Shown piece after piece: positions 50,882 to 60,780 of a DNA stretch of 64,000 nucleotides. The stretch comes from Mycobacterium sp. IS-1496 (GTDB lineage: Bacteria; Actinomycetota; Actinomycetes; Mycobacteriales; Mycobacteriaceae): contig NZ_LQIU01000075.1 of assembly GCF_001499995.1 (NCBI RefSeq), positions 1 through 64,000 of the forward strand, in the 5' to 3' direction. The notes under the pieces are model-generated. The model made no database searches and was not told the DNA's origin. It saw only the letters and a program-made list of their open reading frames with translations. Numbering within the stretch: the first letter of the stretch is position 1; the number at the start of each line of letters is the position of its first letter. A program made the position numbers and the translations under genes.

Positions 50882-51904
50882 TCACAGCGCGCCCCGGCGA
50901 ACGCCGTCGTCGACCCACACCGCGCCGGGCACCGACTCGACAGTGACCACGCCACGGCGGGCGGTGACCTCGTCGACCACCGCGGCGCAGGCCGCGATCC
51001 GCTCCGCGGTGTCGACGACGATCGTGGTGACCGGAACGTGTCGCTCGACGCGCAGCAGGCTGTCCGTGAGCGGCGCCTCGCCACCCTGGAAGCCCCAGAC
51101 GCCCCGGAACACGGTGGCCCCCGCGCTCGAGTGCAGCTTGCGCAGCCGGGTGATCAGGTCGCGGTGCACGGGCACGCCGTCGTGCTTCGCCGACGCACGG
51201 GTCTGCAGGGTCAGCTTCCGGTGCGCGTGGGGATGCGCGCCGTCCGACGGCGGCGCCATCAGCGTGCCGTCGAGCGTGGAGGTGTTCACCGCCTCGACGG
51301 TCAGCATCTGCAGGCCCGGCGTCGCGCGCAGGACCTCGATAGCCTCCACCGCCCGCGCGGTCTGCCCCATCCCGACGACCATCGCGGGCACGTCGACGTT
51401 GCGGCTGAAGAACGCGGCACGGTGTCGCTGCCCGTGCGCGGTGCCGTCCACCCCCAGATACGCCGTCGCGGAGTGAAAACCGTGGCCGCGCAGCGTGTCA
51501 CACACGGCGGCGTAGGCGAGCACGCCCGAGATCCGCTGCCCCCGGCGCACGTAGACCGTCAACCGGGTCAACGGTCCGCTCGGCACCGGCCCGTCCGCCG
51601 AGTGCACGGATTCCCGGGTGATCAGCCCGCGGGAGACCAGACCGGTCGCCTGTGCGGCGAGCTCGCGCATCTTCGCGGAGCGGTCGACCGCGACGATCGC
51701 GATGGGCGGATCTTCGGACCCCGTCAGCGTGACATCGCTGCGCAGGTCGTGCCGCGGTCCGAACCCCGCGATACCGCGGATCACGATGCTGGTGGCCACC
51801 GACGCGGCGCCGTACAGGTCGAGCAGCGCGTCGGCGGTGAACCGGTCCGCGCTGCGCTGCCGTTCGCCGAAGTACGCCGTCACCTTCGCCAGGTCACCGC
51901 TCAC
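50882..51904 (-). CDS. Triple DUF190 (PII-like) protein of the fluoride operon
   Basis: 340 residues, GTG at 51904 overlapping the crcB stop (GTGA). Three DUF190 units run in tandem: about 1-105 (LAKVTAYFGERQR ... SIVIRGIAGFGPRHDLRSD), 110-215 (LTRLTVYVRRGQRISGV ... SATAYLGVDG) and 225-340 (HRKLTLQTRASAKHDGVPVH ... GATVFRGVWGFQGG). DUF190 proteins adopt a ferredoxin-like PII fold, and PII proteins are trimers, so this chain may fold as a covalent trimer. It is coupled to two crcB genes and may regulate fluoride efflux. Confidence 0.8.
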   Translation of the reverse strand: MSGDLAKVTAYFGERQRSADRFTADALLDLYGAASVATSIVIRGIAGFGPRHDLRSDVTLTGSEDPPIAIVAVDRSAKMRELAAQATGLVSRGLITRESVHSADGPVPSGPLTRLTVYVRRGQRISGVLAYAAVCDTLRGHGFHSATAYLGVDGTAHGQRHRAAFFSRNVDVPAMVVGMGQTARAVEAIEVLRATPGLQMLTVEAVNTSTLDGTLMAPPSDGAHPHAHRKLTLQTRASAKHDGVPVHRDLITRLRKLHSSAGATVFRGVWGFQGGEAPLTDSLLRVERHVPVTTIVVDTAERIAACAAVVDEVTARRGVVTVESVPGAVWVDDGVRRGAL

Positions 51905-52260
51905 AGCAGGCTCCCGAACCACAGGCCCGCCGCGGCGGCCGCCACGCCCAGGACGACGCTACCCACCACGTTGGCGGCGGCCGGCCAGCCGCGGCGCTCC
52001 TCGGCCAGGCGGTGGGTCTCCAGCATCCACGTCGAGAAGGTCGTGTAGGAGCCGATGAACGCCGTGCCCATCAGCAGGGCCAGATGCGGGCTCAGCGCTA
52101 GCCCGCCGAGGAATCCGAGGAGGAACGCCCCGCTGACGTTGACCGCCGCGGTGCCGAACGGAAATGGGCGCCCGACCGCCGACGTGACCGCACGGTCGAG
52201 CAGGAAACGGCACACCGCACCCGCTCCGCCGAGGAGCATCACTCCCGCCCACACCATCAT
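51901..52260 (-). CDS. crcB: Fluoride channel subunit CrcB (second copy)
   Basis: 119 residues, ATG at 52260 overlapping the stop of the first crcB. Four membrane helices. Fluc family marks: LLGGAGAVCRFLLDRAV, PFGTAAVNVSGAFLLGFLGG (the pore Asn), and GTAFIGSYTTFSTWMLET (GxxG.xTTFST, pore Phe/Ser/Thr). The Fluc channel is a dual-topology dimer; in many actinobacteria two genes make a heterodimer of opposed orientation, as is likely here. No fluoride riboswitch was seen upstream. Confidence 0.9.
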   Translation of the reverse strand: MMVWAGVMLLGGAGAVCRFLLDRAVTSAVGRPFPFGTAAVNVSGAFLLGFLGGLALSPHLALLMGTAFIGSYTTFSTWMLETHRLAEERRGWPAAANVVGSVVLGVAAAAAGLWFGSLL

Positions 52261-52655
52261 CGGCGGATGCGGGCCCGTCTCACCAGGGCGGTGGCGATGA
52301 CGACCGCGACCAGACCGGCCGCCAGGCTGGCGGCGGTGTAGCCGGCGGCCAGTCCGTGGTGGCCGTGTTCGAGCATGCGCACCGTCTCGACCTGCATCGT
52401 CGAGAACGTCGTCAGACCGCCGCACAGACCGGTGCCCAACAGTGGGCGGCGGTAGCTGGACACCGGCAGTCGTTCGAGCAACCGGGTGGTGAAGTAGCCG
52501 AGCAGGAAGGCGCCCACGATGTTGACCGTGAACGTCGGCCACGGCCACCGGCCCGGGTCGGGTGCGGCGAGTTCCTCGAACCCCGCCCGCGCCAGCGTGC
52601 CCAGCGCTCCGCCGACGAAAACCGCGGCCAGTTCCCGGCCATCGAAACGGGGCAT
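52257..52655 (-). CDS. crcB: Fluoride channel subunit CrcB (first copy)
   Basis: 132 residues. Fluc features: GGALGTLARAGFEEL, PTFTVNIVGAFLLGYFTTRL with the pore Asn, and GTGLCGGLTTFSTMQVETV. Four membrane helices. Its TGA overlaps the second crcB start (TGATG). The partner subunit differs in charge distribution, fitting a heterodimeric channel that lets fluoride out of the cell. Confidence 0.9.
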   Translation of the reverse strand: MPRFDGRELAAVFVGGALGTLARAGFEELAAPDPGRWPWPTFTVNIVGAFLLGYFTTRLLERLPVSSYRRPLLGTGLCGGLTTFSTMQVETVRMLEHGHHGLAAGYTAASLAAGLVAVVIATALVRRARIRR

Positions 52656-52726
52656 GACCGAGAGTATGGCGGGAATACCTCCAGCCGTCGGACAGCGCCA
52701 CGTCGCAAGGGAGCAGAATCGAGATC

Positions 52727-54357
<1,631 letters not shown>

Positions 54358-54361
<4 letters not shown>

Positions 54362-55626
54362 GCTCGCGGACGGAGGGCGAGTGTCCGCAGGCCACCAAAC
54401 AGCGGCTGCCCCGTGAAGTCTGGGTCCTGGTCGTCGCCAATGTCGTCGTAGCGCTCGGCTACGGGGTGGTGGCCCCGGTGCTGCCGCAGTACGCCCGGCA
54501 CTTCGGCGTCAGCATCAGCGCCGCGACGTTCGTCATCACCGCCTTCGCGGTGATGCGTCTGGTCGGGGCGCCGGCGGCCGGGCTGTTCGTGCAGCGGTTG
54601 GGGGAGAGGCGGGTCTACGTCAGTGGCCTGATCATCGTGGCGCTGTCGACCGCGGCGTGCGCATTCGCCGAAACCTATTGGCAGCTCCTGTTGTTCCGCT
54701 CGCTGGGTGGAATCGGATCGGCGATGTTCACGGTGTCGTCGCTGGGGCTGATGATCCGGATATCGCCTCCCGATGCACGGGGGCGTGTCGCCGGCCTGTT
54801 CTCGTCAGGGTTCATGGTCGGCTCGGTGGGCGGCCCGATCCTCGGAAGTCTGACCGCGGGTTTGGGGTTGTCGGCGCCGTTCGTCATCTACGGGGCGGCC
54901 CTGCTGGTCGCCGCCGCCGTCGTGTTCATCAGCCTGCGCAAGTCCGTGGTGGTCGGCCAGGCGGACGACGGGCCCGGAACGCCGGTGCCGTTCCGGGCAG
55001 TGATCCGGCACCGCGCGTACCAGGCGGCGTTGTTCTCCAACTTCGCGACGGGTTGGGCCTCGTTCGGTCTGCGCATCGCGCTGGTGCCGCTGTTCGTCGT
55101 GGAAGTGCTGGGCCGCGGCCCGGGCGCGGCCGGTCTGGCGCTGACCGCGTTCGCGGTCGGCAACATTTCCGTCGTCATCCCCAGCGGGTACCTCTCGGAC
55201 CGGCTCGGGCGCCGCAAGCTGCTGATCTTCGGGCTGGCGTTGGCGGCGCTGTCCACCGCACTGGTGGGATTCACCGAATCGATGCCGGTGTTCCTGGCGG
55301 CCGCCTACGTCGCCGGTGCGGCCACCGGCGTGTTCGTGTCACCGCAGCAGGCCGCGGTGGCCGACGTGGTGGGCAACAAGTCGCGCGGCGGAACCGCGGT
55401 CGCGACGTTCCAGATGATGGCCGATCTGGGCTCGATCGGCGGCTCGCTGCTGGTCGGCCTGATCGCCCAGTACACCTCGTTCGCGTGGGCCTTCCTGATC
55501 AGCGGCGTCATCCTCGGCGTGGCCGCGGTGGGCTGGATCTTCGCACCGGAGACCCGGCCACGGTCGTCCACCGAGCACACCCAAGCCCGACCGCTCGGAC
55601 CGGAGGCCGGCGGCGAAGTGCCGTGA
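54358..55626 (+). CDS. MFS efflux transporter
   Basis: 422 residues, GTG start overlapping the pgm TGA. Twelve membrane helices in two halves. Motif A-like loops GLFVQRLGERRVYVSGLI and GYLSDRLGRRKLLIFG; helix 1 reads VVANVVVALGYGVVAPVLPQ as in drug:H+ antiporter-1 members (TetA/MdtG type). It probably exports a drug or metabolite. Coupled to pgm by overlap, although the functional link is unclear. Confidence 0.88.
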
Positions 55627-55682
55627 CCAGCGATTTTGAGTGGCCACCTGTCGTGGTGTAACTTCGGTGAGCACAACTTCAC

Positions 55683-55755
55683 GGGGCTATGGCGCAGTTG
55701 GTAGCGCACCACACTGGCAGTGTGGGGGTCAGGGGTTCGAATCCCCTTAGCTCCA
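55683..55755 (+). tRNA. tRNA-Ala (anticodon GGC)
   Basis: 73 bases. Acceptor GGGGCTA pairs with TAGCTCC (one G-T), anticodon stem CCACA/TGTGG, loop CTGGCAG with anticodon GGC at 55716-55718, T arm GGGGTTCGAATCCCC. No CCA is encoded. Its 3' half is repeated at 57856-57898 and 61607-61634, so it serves as an integration site. Confidence 0.95.
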
Positions 55756-55756
55756 C
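55714..55756 (+). repeat. Attachment-site repeat, copy 1 (inside tRNA-Ala)
   Basis: This 43-base piece, from the anticodon loop to the base after the discriminator, is repeated without change at 57856-57898. The last 28 bases with a short extension recur at 61607. It is the core at which a tyrosine recombinase would act. Confidence 0.85.
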
Positions 55757-55761
55757 TCTCA

Positions 55762-55796
55762 GAAACCCGCTTCGGCCATTGGTCGGGGCGGGTTTC
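55762..55796 (+). terminator. Terminator of the tRNA-Ala gene
   Basis: GAAACCCGC (55762-55770) pairs with GCGGGTTTC (55788-55796), 6 bases after the tRNA. The homologous sequence after the third att copy (61636 on) has a damaged right arm. Confidence 0.75.
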
Positions 55797-55824
55797 CTCG
55801 TCAGCGGGTGTAACCACGGTGAAC

Positions 55825-55918
55825 CTAGCGCCGCCGGCCACCGCCCCCACGGGGCCGCGGCATGGGAGGTCGAGGTCCGGGTCGGGCTCCGGGTCGCCCG
55901 ATGTCCGGCCGCGCCGGC
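55825..55918 (-). pseudogene. 3'-end remnant duplicated from the proline-rich protein gene at 61701
   Basis: From the stop (CTA at 55825-55827) the minus strand matches the last 90 or so bases of the gene at 61701-62075 with a few changes, then identity ends. Together with the tRNA 3' end and terminator this makes a repeat of about 185 bases between 55.73 and 61.61 kb. It is part of the flank copied when the islets arose. Confidence 0.7.
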
Positions 55919-55959
55919 GCTGCAGACGAAGCCTCTCGGTGGGGGTGGTGATCGGTCCG

Positions 55960-56310
55960 TCAGAAGGAGCCGGTCGCGTCGACGGCGGTGGGGAACAACG
56001 TCCCCATCGAGTCGAGTGCGTACCGCTGTACCGCCTCGATCACTTCGACGTAGGTTCCCGTGGTCACGGTGATCGAACTGTGGCGAAAGATCCGCTGAAC
56101 GGTGGCGGGCTGCACGCCCATCGTGAAGAGCAGGGTGGCCGTCGACGAGGCGTATTCATCGACCTCGTGTTCGCCGGCAGGGACCAACGCAGACTGCCAG
56201 GGGACTTCCCGGCCGAACTCTGGGGAGCTGACGTTCGGGACCCAGATCTGTATCGGCCGGAGCCCCTGCCGTTCGCAATGTCGGCGTAGGCGGTCACGGG
56301 CGGGAGCCAA
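55960..56310 (-). pseudogene. Chimera of a DUF3018 antitoxin start and a tyrosine-recombinase end
   Basis: A 116-codon frame. Residues 1-50 (RDRLRRHCERQGLRPIQIWV, PEFGREVPWQSALVPAGEHE) match DUF3018, a MazE-like antitoxin family. Residues 55-116 (LLFTMGVQPATVQRIFRHSS, ITVTTGTYVEVIEAVQRYAL) are the C-terminus of a phage-type integrase with box II and the Tyr of TGTYV. The join is in frame, probably through a deletion that removed the toxin gene and most of the integrase. It may still be expressed but is unlikely to recombine DNA. Confidence 0.7.
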
Positions 56311-56550
56311 ACCCTCCTGCTAGGTGTAACGCCCGGGTGCGCCACCGAGGCGTCTCCGCGCGAAAGTTTGCGCTGAGCGGCCCAGCTGTTGCCGTTTATT
56401 CACCAAGAATGAGTCGGAATCGACCGGATCGGGCGCCGATCGTCCGTCTCCGTTGAGCTCTGAAACGCATTGCGCTGCAGGAGTTGTCGGGTACAGACGG
56501 CGGCATCGTGATAGGCCGGTTGCATATCCAGCGTTTGCAGGTTGACCGGC

Positions 56551-57759
56551 TTAACAGGACTGGCTGCGTCGCCCGGCTCGCGCGGCGAACGCGTCGAGCG
56601 CGCTGAGGACTTCTGGTGCGCGCCAGGCTCTGTTGCGGGCGCGGTCGGTGAACTCGACGATTATTCCGGCGGCGGTCAACGGGTCGACATATCGGCGAGC
56701 GTTCCCGGTCGTTATGCCGAGTTCACGCTGAAGAAGTTGCGCGTTGAAGACCGGGTGCTGGATGAGCAGGTCGGCGACGCGATGAACAGCTGAGTCCCGT
56801 CGGGCAGCGATCCTTGTATCCCACTCTTCGCGAATTGATCTGAGGTCGGTGACCAGTCGGCGCCCGTTCGCGACCGCGAGCAGCGACGCTTCCGAGAGCC
56901 GCTCGACCATGGGTGCGGGATCACCGTCGCGATAGGAGCCGAGGGCGCCGAAGTAGGCATCGGTGTCGGTGAGGAGCCCGGCCGAGACCGGGACGGTGAT
57001 CTGGCGAGTGAGTCGCTTGTGGCGCAGCATCGCTTGGATAAGTGCGCGGCCGGTCCGGCCGTTGCCGTCGGCGAAGGGATGGATGGTCTCGAACTGTGCG
57101 TGGGCGATGGCGATCTGGGGGAGGCTGGGCACATCGGCGCGACGGGTGAAGGCGAGGAGATCCTCGATCGCGCCGGGCACGCGGGTGTGTTGAGGCGCGA
57201 TGTAGTCGGCGCCGCGGGGGCCGAAATTCCCACCGCCGATCCAAACCTGTTCAGTGCGCCAGTTTCCGGCGGAGGCAGGGTCGCTGTGGTGCATCAGGGC
57301 GGCGTGCATAGCCAGGATCGCGTTGTCGTCGAGTCGGTCGGCCAGCGCGACGGCAGCCTTCATGGCTTCGGTGTTGCTCACGATCAGGGCGGCATTGCGC
57401 CGGCTGGTGTCGCCGAGGGCTTCGGCTTCAGCGATCGCGCGGGCGGAGGCGGTCAGGTTTTCGATGTTCGAACTCGCCGCGGACTCCGATCGCAGCAAGA
57501 CGGCGGCGAAGGGCGCGATCTCGTCGCCGAGCTCAGCGTCGAAACGCGTGATCTCATTGCTCGCTTCTTCAGCGTCGGCCAGGACCGCCGCAGGAAGCGA
57601 CACCGCGAGTTCGGCGATGGAGGCCGGGATCGCGGCCTCGTACTCTCCGGCTTGCCGCTGCGCCGCCCGCAGGTCCGCGAGTCCGTAACCGGCCTCGACG
57701 GGCGCGTCCCACGTCAATGTCTCGTACGTGAGCGCGGTGCCCTCCTCGGCTGATGCCAC
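56551..57759 (-). CDS. Class II Fic protein (AMPylase) with C-terminal winged helix
   Basis: 402 residues. The Fic motif is complete: FETIHPFADGNGRTGRALIQ. Upstream, SSNIEN at about residues 94-99 fits the SxxxE(G/N) inhibitory motif placed before the Fic core, which marks class II proteins that hold themselves inactive. The last 90 residues form a winged helix (RVADLLIQHPVFNAQLLQRE, LGITTGNARRYVDPLTAAGI). Fic enzymes transfer AMP from ATP to a target protein. A perfect palindrome lies 9 bases before the ATG, so the protein probably represses its own gene. It is the main cargo of the first tRNA-Ala islet. Confidence 0.9.
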   Translation of the reverse strand: MASAEEGTALTYETLTWDAPVEAGYGLADLRAAQRQAGEYEAAIPASIAELAVSLPAAVLADAEEASNEITRFDAELGDEIAPFAAVLLRSESAASSNIENLTASARAIAEAEALGDTSRRNAALIVSNTEAMKAAVALADRLDDNAILAMHAALMHHSDPASAGNWRTEQVWIGGGNFGPRGADYIAPQHTRVPGAIEDLLAFTRRADVPSLPQIAIAHAQFETIHPFADGNGRTGRALIQAMLRHKRLTRQITVPVSAGLLTDTDAYFGALGSYRDGDPAPMVERLSEASLLAVANGRRLVTDLRSIREEWDTRIAARRDSAVHRVADLLIQHPVFNAQLLQRELGITTGNARRYVDPLTAAGIIVEFTDRARNRAWRAPEVLSALDAFAARAGRRSQSC

Positions 57760-57767
57760 ACATCGAA

Positions 57768-57801
57768 GATAGCATCACTTCGTGCTTTAAGTGATGCTAT
57801 C
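57768..57801. promoter_or_regulatory. Perfect palindrome upstream of fic, candidate operator
   Basis: GATAGCATCACTT at 57768-57780 and AAGTGATGCTATC at 57789-57801 are perfect 13-base inverted arms around an 8-base spacer. A further AGCATCA half site is at 57813-57819. It lies just upstream of the fic start on the minus strand, where a promoter is expected, and could bind the winged-helix end of Fic. Confidence 0.7.
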
Positions 57802-57855
57802 GTGCGCCCGCTAGCATCATGTGACGGCTGGATGTTCGCGGACCACTGCCCGGTC

Positions 57856-57898
57856 CTGGCAGTGTGGGGGTCAGGGGTTCGAATCCCCTTAGCTCCAC
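57856..57898 (+). repeat. Attachment-site repeat, copy 2
   Basis: Forty-three bases identical to 55714-55756, that is, the 3' half of tRNA-Ala(GGC) without its 5' half. It separates the Fic islet from the integrase-pseudogene islet. Confidence 0.88.
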
Positions 57899-57975
57899 CC
57901 ATTCACGCAGGTCACCGGCCTACGTATCGCGGTTCCCGTCCGGTCCACGTCGGTCGCTCCACATACAATCCGGCC

Positions 57976-58874
57976 ATGTCGGTTGGGTTCCGCCGCCGCA
58001 AGGACGGCTCTATCTATTCCCAAGTGCGGTTTCGCCATAGCGGCCGCGAGACATCGGTGCCGTTCGACGACCACGCCGAGGCGCCAAGGTTCGAGGACCT
58101 CGTCCAAGCTGGGCCCCGCGAAGGCACACCGGGGCCTCGGGCAAGACGATCGCCAACAAGCACGGGTACCTCGCCGGCGCGCTCGACGCCGCGGTGAAGA
58201 TAGGCCACATCGACTCCAACCCGTGCGACGGCAACCGGCTGCCGCGGTGGGACCGCAAGGAGATGGTGTTCCTCTACCGCACTGAATTCTAGATCTCCTG
58301 CACGCCGCGCTCACCGAGCACTGGCGTCCGCTGGTCGAGTTCCTCGTCGCCTCCGGCTGCCGGTGGTCGGAGGCCACCGCACTCAAGCCGGCCGGCGTCG
58401 ACCGCACCGAGGGCACCGTGCGGGTAAGCCGTGCGTGGGAGACGGGAGAAGACGGCGGCTACCAGATCGGCGTGCCGAAGACCCGCAAGTCGGTGCGCAC
58501 TATCAACATGCCGACGTCAGTGCTTGACAAGCTCGACTTCACCCACGAGTGGCTGTTCGTCAACCGCGCCGGCGGCCCAGCCCGCATCCACGGCTTCAAC
58601 CCTCGCGTCTGGCGCCCGGCCCTGACACGCCACGGCCGACGGGCTGATGAACCAGCCGCGGATTTACGCCCTTCGACACACCTGCGCGTCGTGGCTCATT
58701 CAGGCCGGCATCCCGCTGCCCGTCGTGCAGCAGCACTTCGGCCACGAGTCGATCCAAGCAACGGTCGGCGTCTACGGGCACCTGGACCGGCGCAGCGCCC
58801 AAGCCGCCGCGAACGCGATCGGCGCCGTGCTGGGGTCACCCTCGCCGGCGGATCACCGTTCCGTCACGACATGA
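57976..58874 (+). pseudogene. Decayed phage-type tyrosine integrase
   Basis: It starts 78 bases after att copy 2. The N-terminal arm-binding start (MSVGFRRRKDGSIYSQVRFR) is followed by at least three frame changes. The catalytic part is readable as VEFLVASGCRWSEATALKPA (box I Arg), GVPKTRKSVRTINMPTSVLD, then in another frame IYALRHTCASWLIQAGIPLP and VVQQHFGHESIQATVGVYGH (box II His, Arg, His and the Tyr). All catalytic residues survive in pieces, but no single frame joins them. Probably the former integrase of the second islet. Confidence 0.85.
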
Positions 58875-59019
58875 GCTGCCGATTCGGACAAATCGCGTGC
58901 GCGATCGTGATGGCCGCTACGGGCATTTTGCTGGGCGTGGAGCGCTGAAAGAGCCGTCACCCGTAAACTCCGCCGCGATACGCTCGCGAGAATTGCTGAC
59001 AGCTCGAAGGGGGAGTCTC

Positions 59020-59430
59020 TTGTCTCAAAAGGCGGGGTGGTATCCCGATCCGAACGACGCTAAAGCCGAGGTCTATTGGGACGGCGTGCGGTGGCACGGT
59101 CGTCGGCAACGCATCGAGACCCAGGGGCAGCCAGCCACGGCAAGATCGATTCCGCAACCGGCAAGGCCGTCAGGGAAGGCGCCCGCTTGGTACTACGAGC
59201 GTTGGCTGCCTACCTGGAACGCCATGGATGACACCCGCAGAGCGCTTTTGCTAGTCGGCTCGGTCGTGTTGGTGATCGTGATAACCACCTTGATCGCGAT
59301 GGCAGAGCCATGGAAGAGCGAAGCTCGAAAGGAATGCGAGGCCGCGTGGCGGCACAACGGTTACAGCGATTCCTCAGAGGGTTTTGATGTGTTCGTCGAC
59401 GTTTGCGTCGACAATCTCGAGGGACGCTAG
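59020..59430 (+). CDS. DUF2510 membrane protein
   Basis: 136 residues from a TTG at 59020, chosen because GGGGGAG lies just before it and the conserved domain starts at once. DUF2510 at the N-terminus (KAGWYPDPNDAKAEVYWDGV, RWHG). One membrane helix follows (ALLLVGSVVLVIVITTLIAM), then an external tail of about 40 residues with two Cys. DUF2510 is a small Trp-rich domain common in actinobacterial membrane proteins, function unknown. Confidence 0.75.
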   Translation: MSQKAGWYPDPNDAKAEVYWDGVRWHGRRQRIETQGQPATARSIPQPARPSGKAPAWYYERWLPTWNAMDDTRRALLLVGSVVLVIVITTLIAMAEPWKSEARKECEAAWRHNGYSDSSEGFDVFVDVCVDNLEGR

Positions 59431-59509
59431 GGCTACGTCCCTGGGTTAGGCGGGTTAGGCCTTCGACAATTCATGGCTACGGTCAGGTCTAAGCGTCGCC
59501 CGGTGGAAG

Positions 59510-59884
59510 CTAGCGATACCTGGGCGCGATGTATTCCAAATCGGTGCTGCGCGCTAGCTTTCCGAACTCTGGGCATAGGTTGTTCCACGCTGCGCCCATG
59601 AGATTGCCCACGGTTCCGTGCGGCTGGCCGAGCCTTATTCCCACGTAGTCGAGGATGTCTGAGTACACGGCGTTGTAGCGGCGGCCCTGCCGTAGTTGAG
59701 AGCAATAGAAGTGGCCGACTTCGAGCGCGGTGGACGTCGATACGCCGTACACGCCGCGGTTCCTGAGGCTGGCGAGATAGCTGGCTTCGTCAGCTGTTGC
59801 TGGCGCAGCGAGCGCCACGGACGCGACAGCAGTTGTCGCCAGCAGCGCAGCGATCTTCGCCGTCACGCGAGGCGTCACGGGCAT
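59510..59884 (-). CDS. Secreted DUF732 protein
   Basis: 124 residues. A signal peptide (IAALLATTAVASVALAAPAT) precedes a helical domain with DEASYLASLRNRGVYGVSTS and two Cys (HFYCSQLRQGR ... NNLCPEFG), the DUF732 plan of mycobacterial secreted proteins. The ATG overlaps the end of the PASTA lipoprotein gene by 10 bases. Third gene of an overlapping set of exported proteins on the minus strand. Confidence 0.82.
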   Translation of the reverse strand: MPVTPRVTAKIAALLATTAVASVALAAPATADEASYLASLRNRGVYGVSTSTALEVGHFYCSQLRQGRRYNAVYSDILDYVGIRLGQPHGTVGNLMGAAWNNLCPEFGKLARSTDLEYIAPRYR

Positions 59885-60321
59885 TGCTCCACGTCGATAC
59901 GGACGACCCCAAAATCAACGCCCATCCCCTTAGTGAAAGTCGCTCCGGGCGGTGGCGTCGAGATGCATACCTGCCAGTTGGCATCCATCATCTGGTTGCG
60001 GCCTTTGCCTGTCAAATCGGTTGATGTGCTTACGAATAGCGGATTGCCTGTGACGGACTGGAGCGTGTCCTGCGCATCTTGCAAGCTCTGCCCGATGAGG
60101 TTCGGCATCACCCAGGAGTCCGCGGCAGGCGCCGCTGGCGCCGCCGGCGCAGGGTTTACAGGCCGGGCGGAGGACGACGATGGCGCAGCCACGGCGGGCG
60201 ACTGTATTACCTCGGCAGGACTAGTGACCGTGACAGTCTCCGGTGTCGATGAGCCGCCGCCGCATGCTGTGAGAGACAGTGCTGCCGCTGTGGCGCCGAC
60301 TGCCCAGTTCAGCCTTCGCAC
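59875..60321 (-). CDS. PASTA-domain lipoprotein
   Basis: 148 residues, GTG start overlapping the upstream stop by 13 bases. Lipobox SLTAC after a short hydrophobic signal; Ala/Pro/Ser linker; then one PASTA-like domain (VMPNLIGQSLQDAQDTLQSV, ending near VCISTPPPGATFTKGMGVDF). PASTA domains bind muropeptides in kinases such as PknB; here the domain is free and lipid-anchored, perhaps as a decoy or sensor. Confidence 0.8.
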   Translation of the reverse strand: MRRLNWAVGATAAALSLTACGGGSSTPETVTVTSPAEVIQSPAVAAPSSSSARPVNPAPAAPAAPAADSWVMPNLIGQSLQDAQDTLQSVTGNPLFVSTSTDLTGKGRNQMMDANWQVCISTPPPGATFTKGMGVDFGVVRIDVEQCP

Positions 60322-60515
60322 GCGATACCGTCCTGATCACGATCCCCGGCGGGCCAATAGTGCGGGTCGCTCTGAGGGATGTTCGAGTAACCGGCTTCCC
60401 GTGCCTGTGTGCAGTTTGCGAAGTATTGCTGAGCGGTCGCAACGGGTGCGGCGCCGAGCGCGCCCGCGATAATTGCGGCAGCGCAAATCAGGATGCGGAT
60501 CAAGTGTTCCCCCAC
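60309..60515 (-). CDS. Small secreted excalibur-domain protein
   Basis: 68 residues from a GTG at 60515; a TTG at 60503 with GGGGGA before it may be the true start. Signal core IRILICAAAIIAGALGAAPV, then one excalibur calcium-binding motif: FANCTQAREAGYSNIPQSDP ending in DRDQDGIACEG. First of three overlapping exported-protein genes (excalibur, PASTA, DUF732). A broken relative lies at 16830-16963. Confidence 0.78.
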   Translation of the reverse strand: MGEHLIRILICAAAIIAGALGAAPVATAQQYFANCTQAREAGYSNIPQSDPHYWPAGDRDQDGIACEG

Positions 60516-60780
60516 GTAGACGGCTTTTTGGCGACCTGAGAGTCACCTGAGAATGCGAGCGTAACCAGAAAGTGGGTCGCATCACAAGTGGCCTGTACCG
60601 TTTGCGAAATACGTCAGCTACGGGCAGTTCTGGTTGCGCTCATCGAGCACCGTCGACCGGGGACAGGGCATGCCAGCCTCCCGGCATGCCGCGCGCACCG
60701 CAGCGATCAGTCGTAGTCGGAGTCAGTGACGTCGATGTCGCATACAGGTTGGACGCTGCTGCCAGACCACCGGTTCTCAC

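Noticed and set aside
52656..52726. Fluoride riboswitch upstream of crcB
   Set aside because: The 70 bases between crcB and pgm do not show the conserved crcB-motif elements.
57802..58197. A second tRNA gene at 57.86 kb
   Set aside because: Only the 3' half of tRNA-Ala is present; the acceptor 5' strand and D arm are missing, so it is an att copy.
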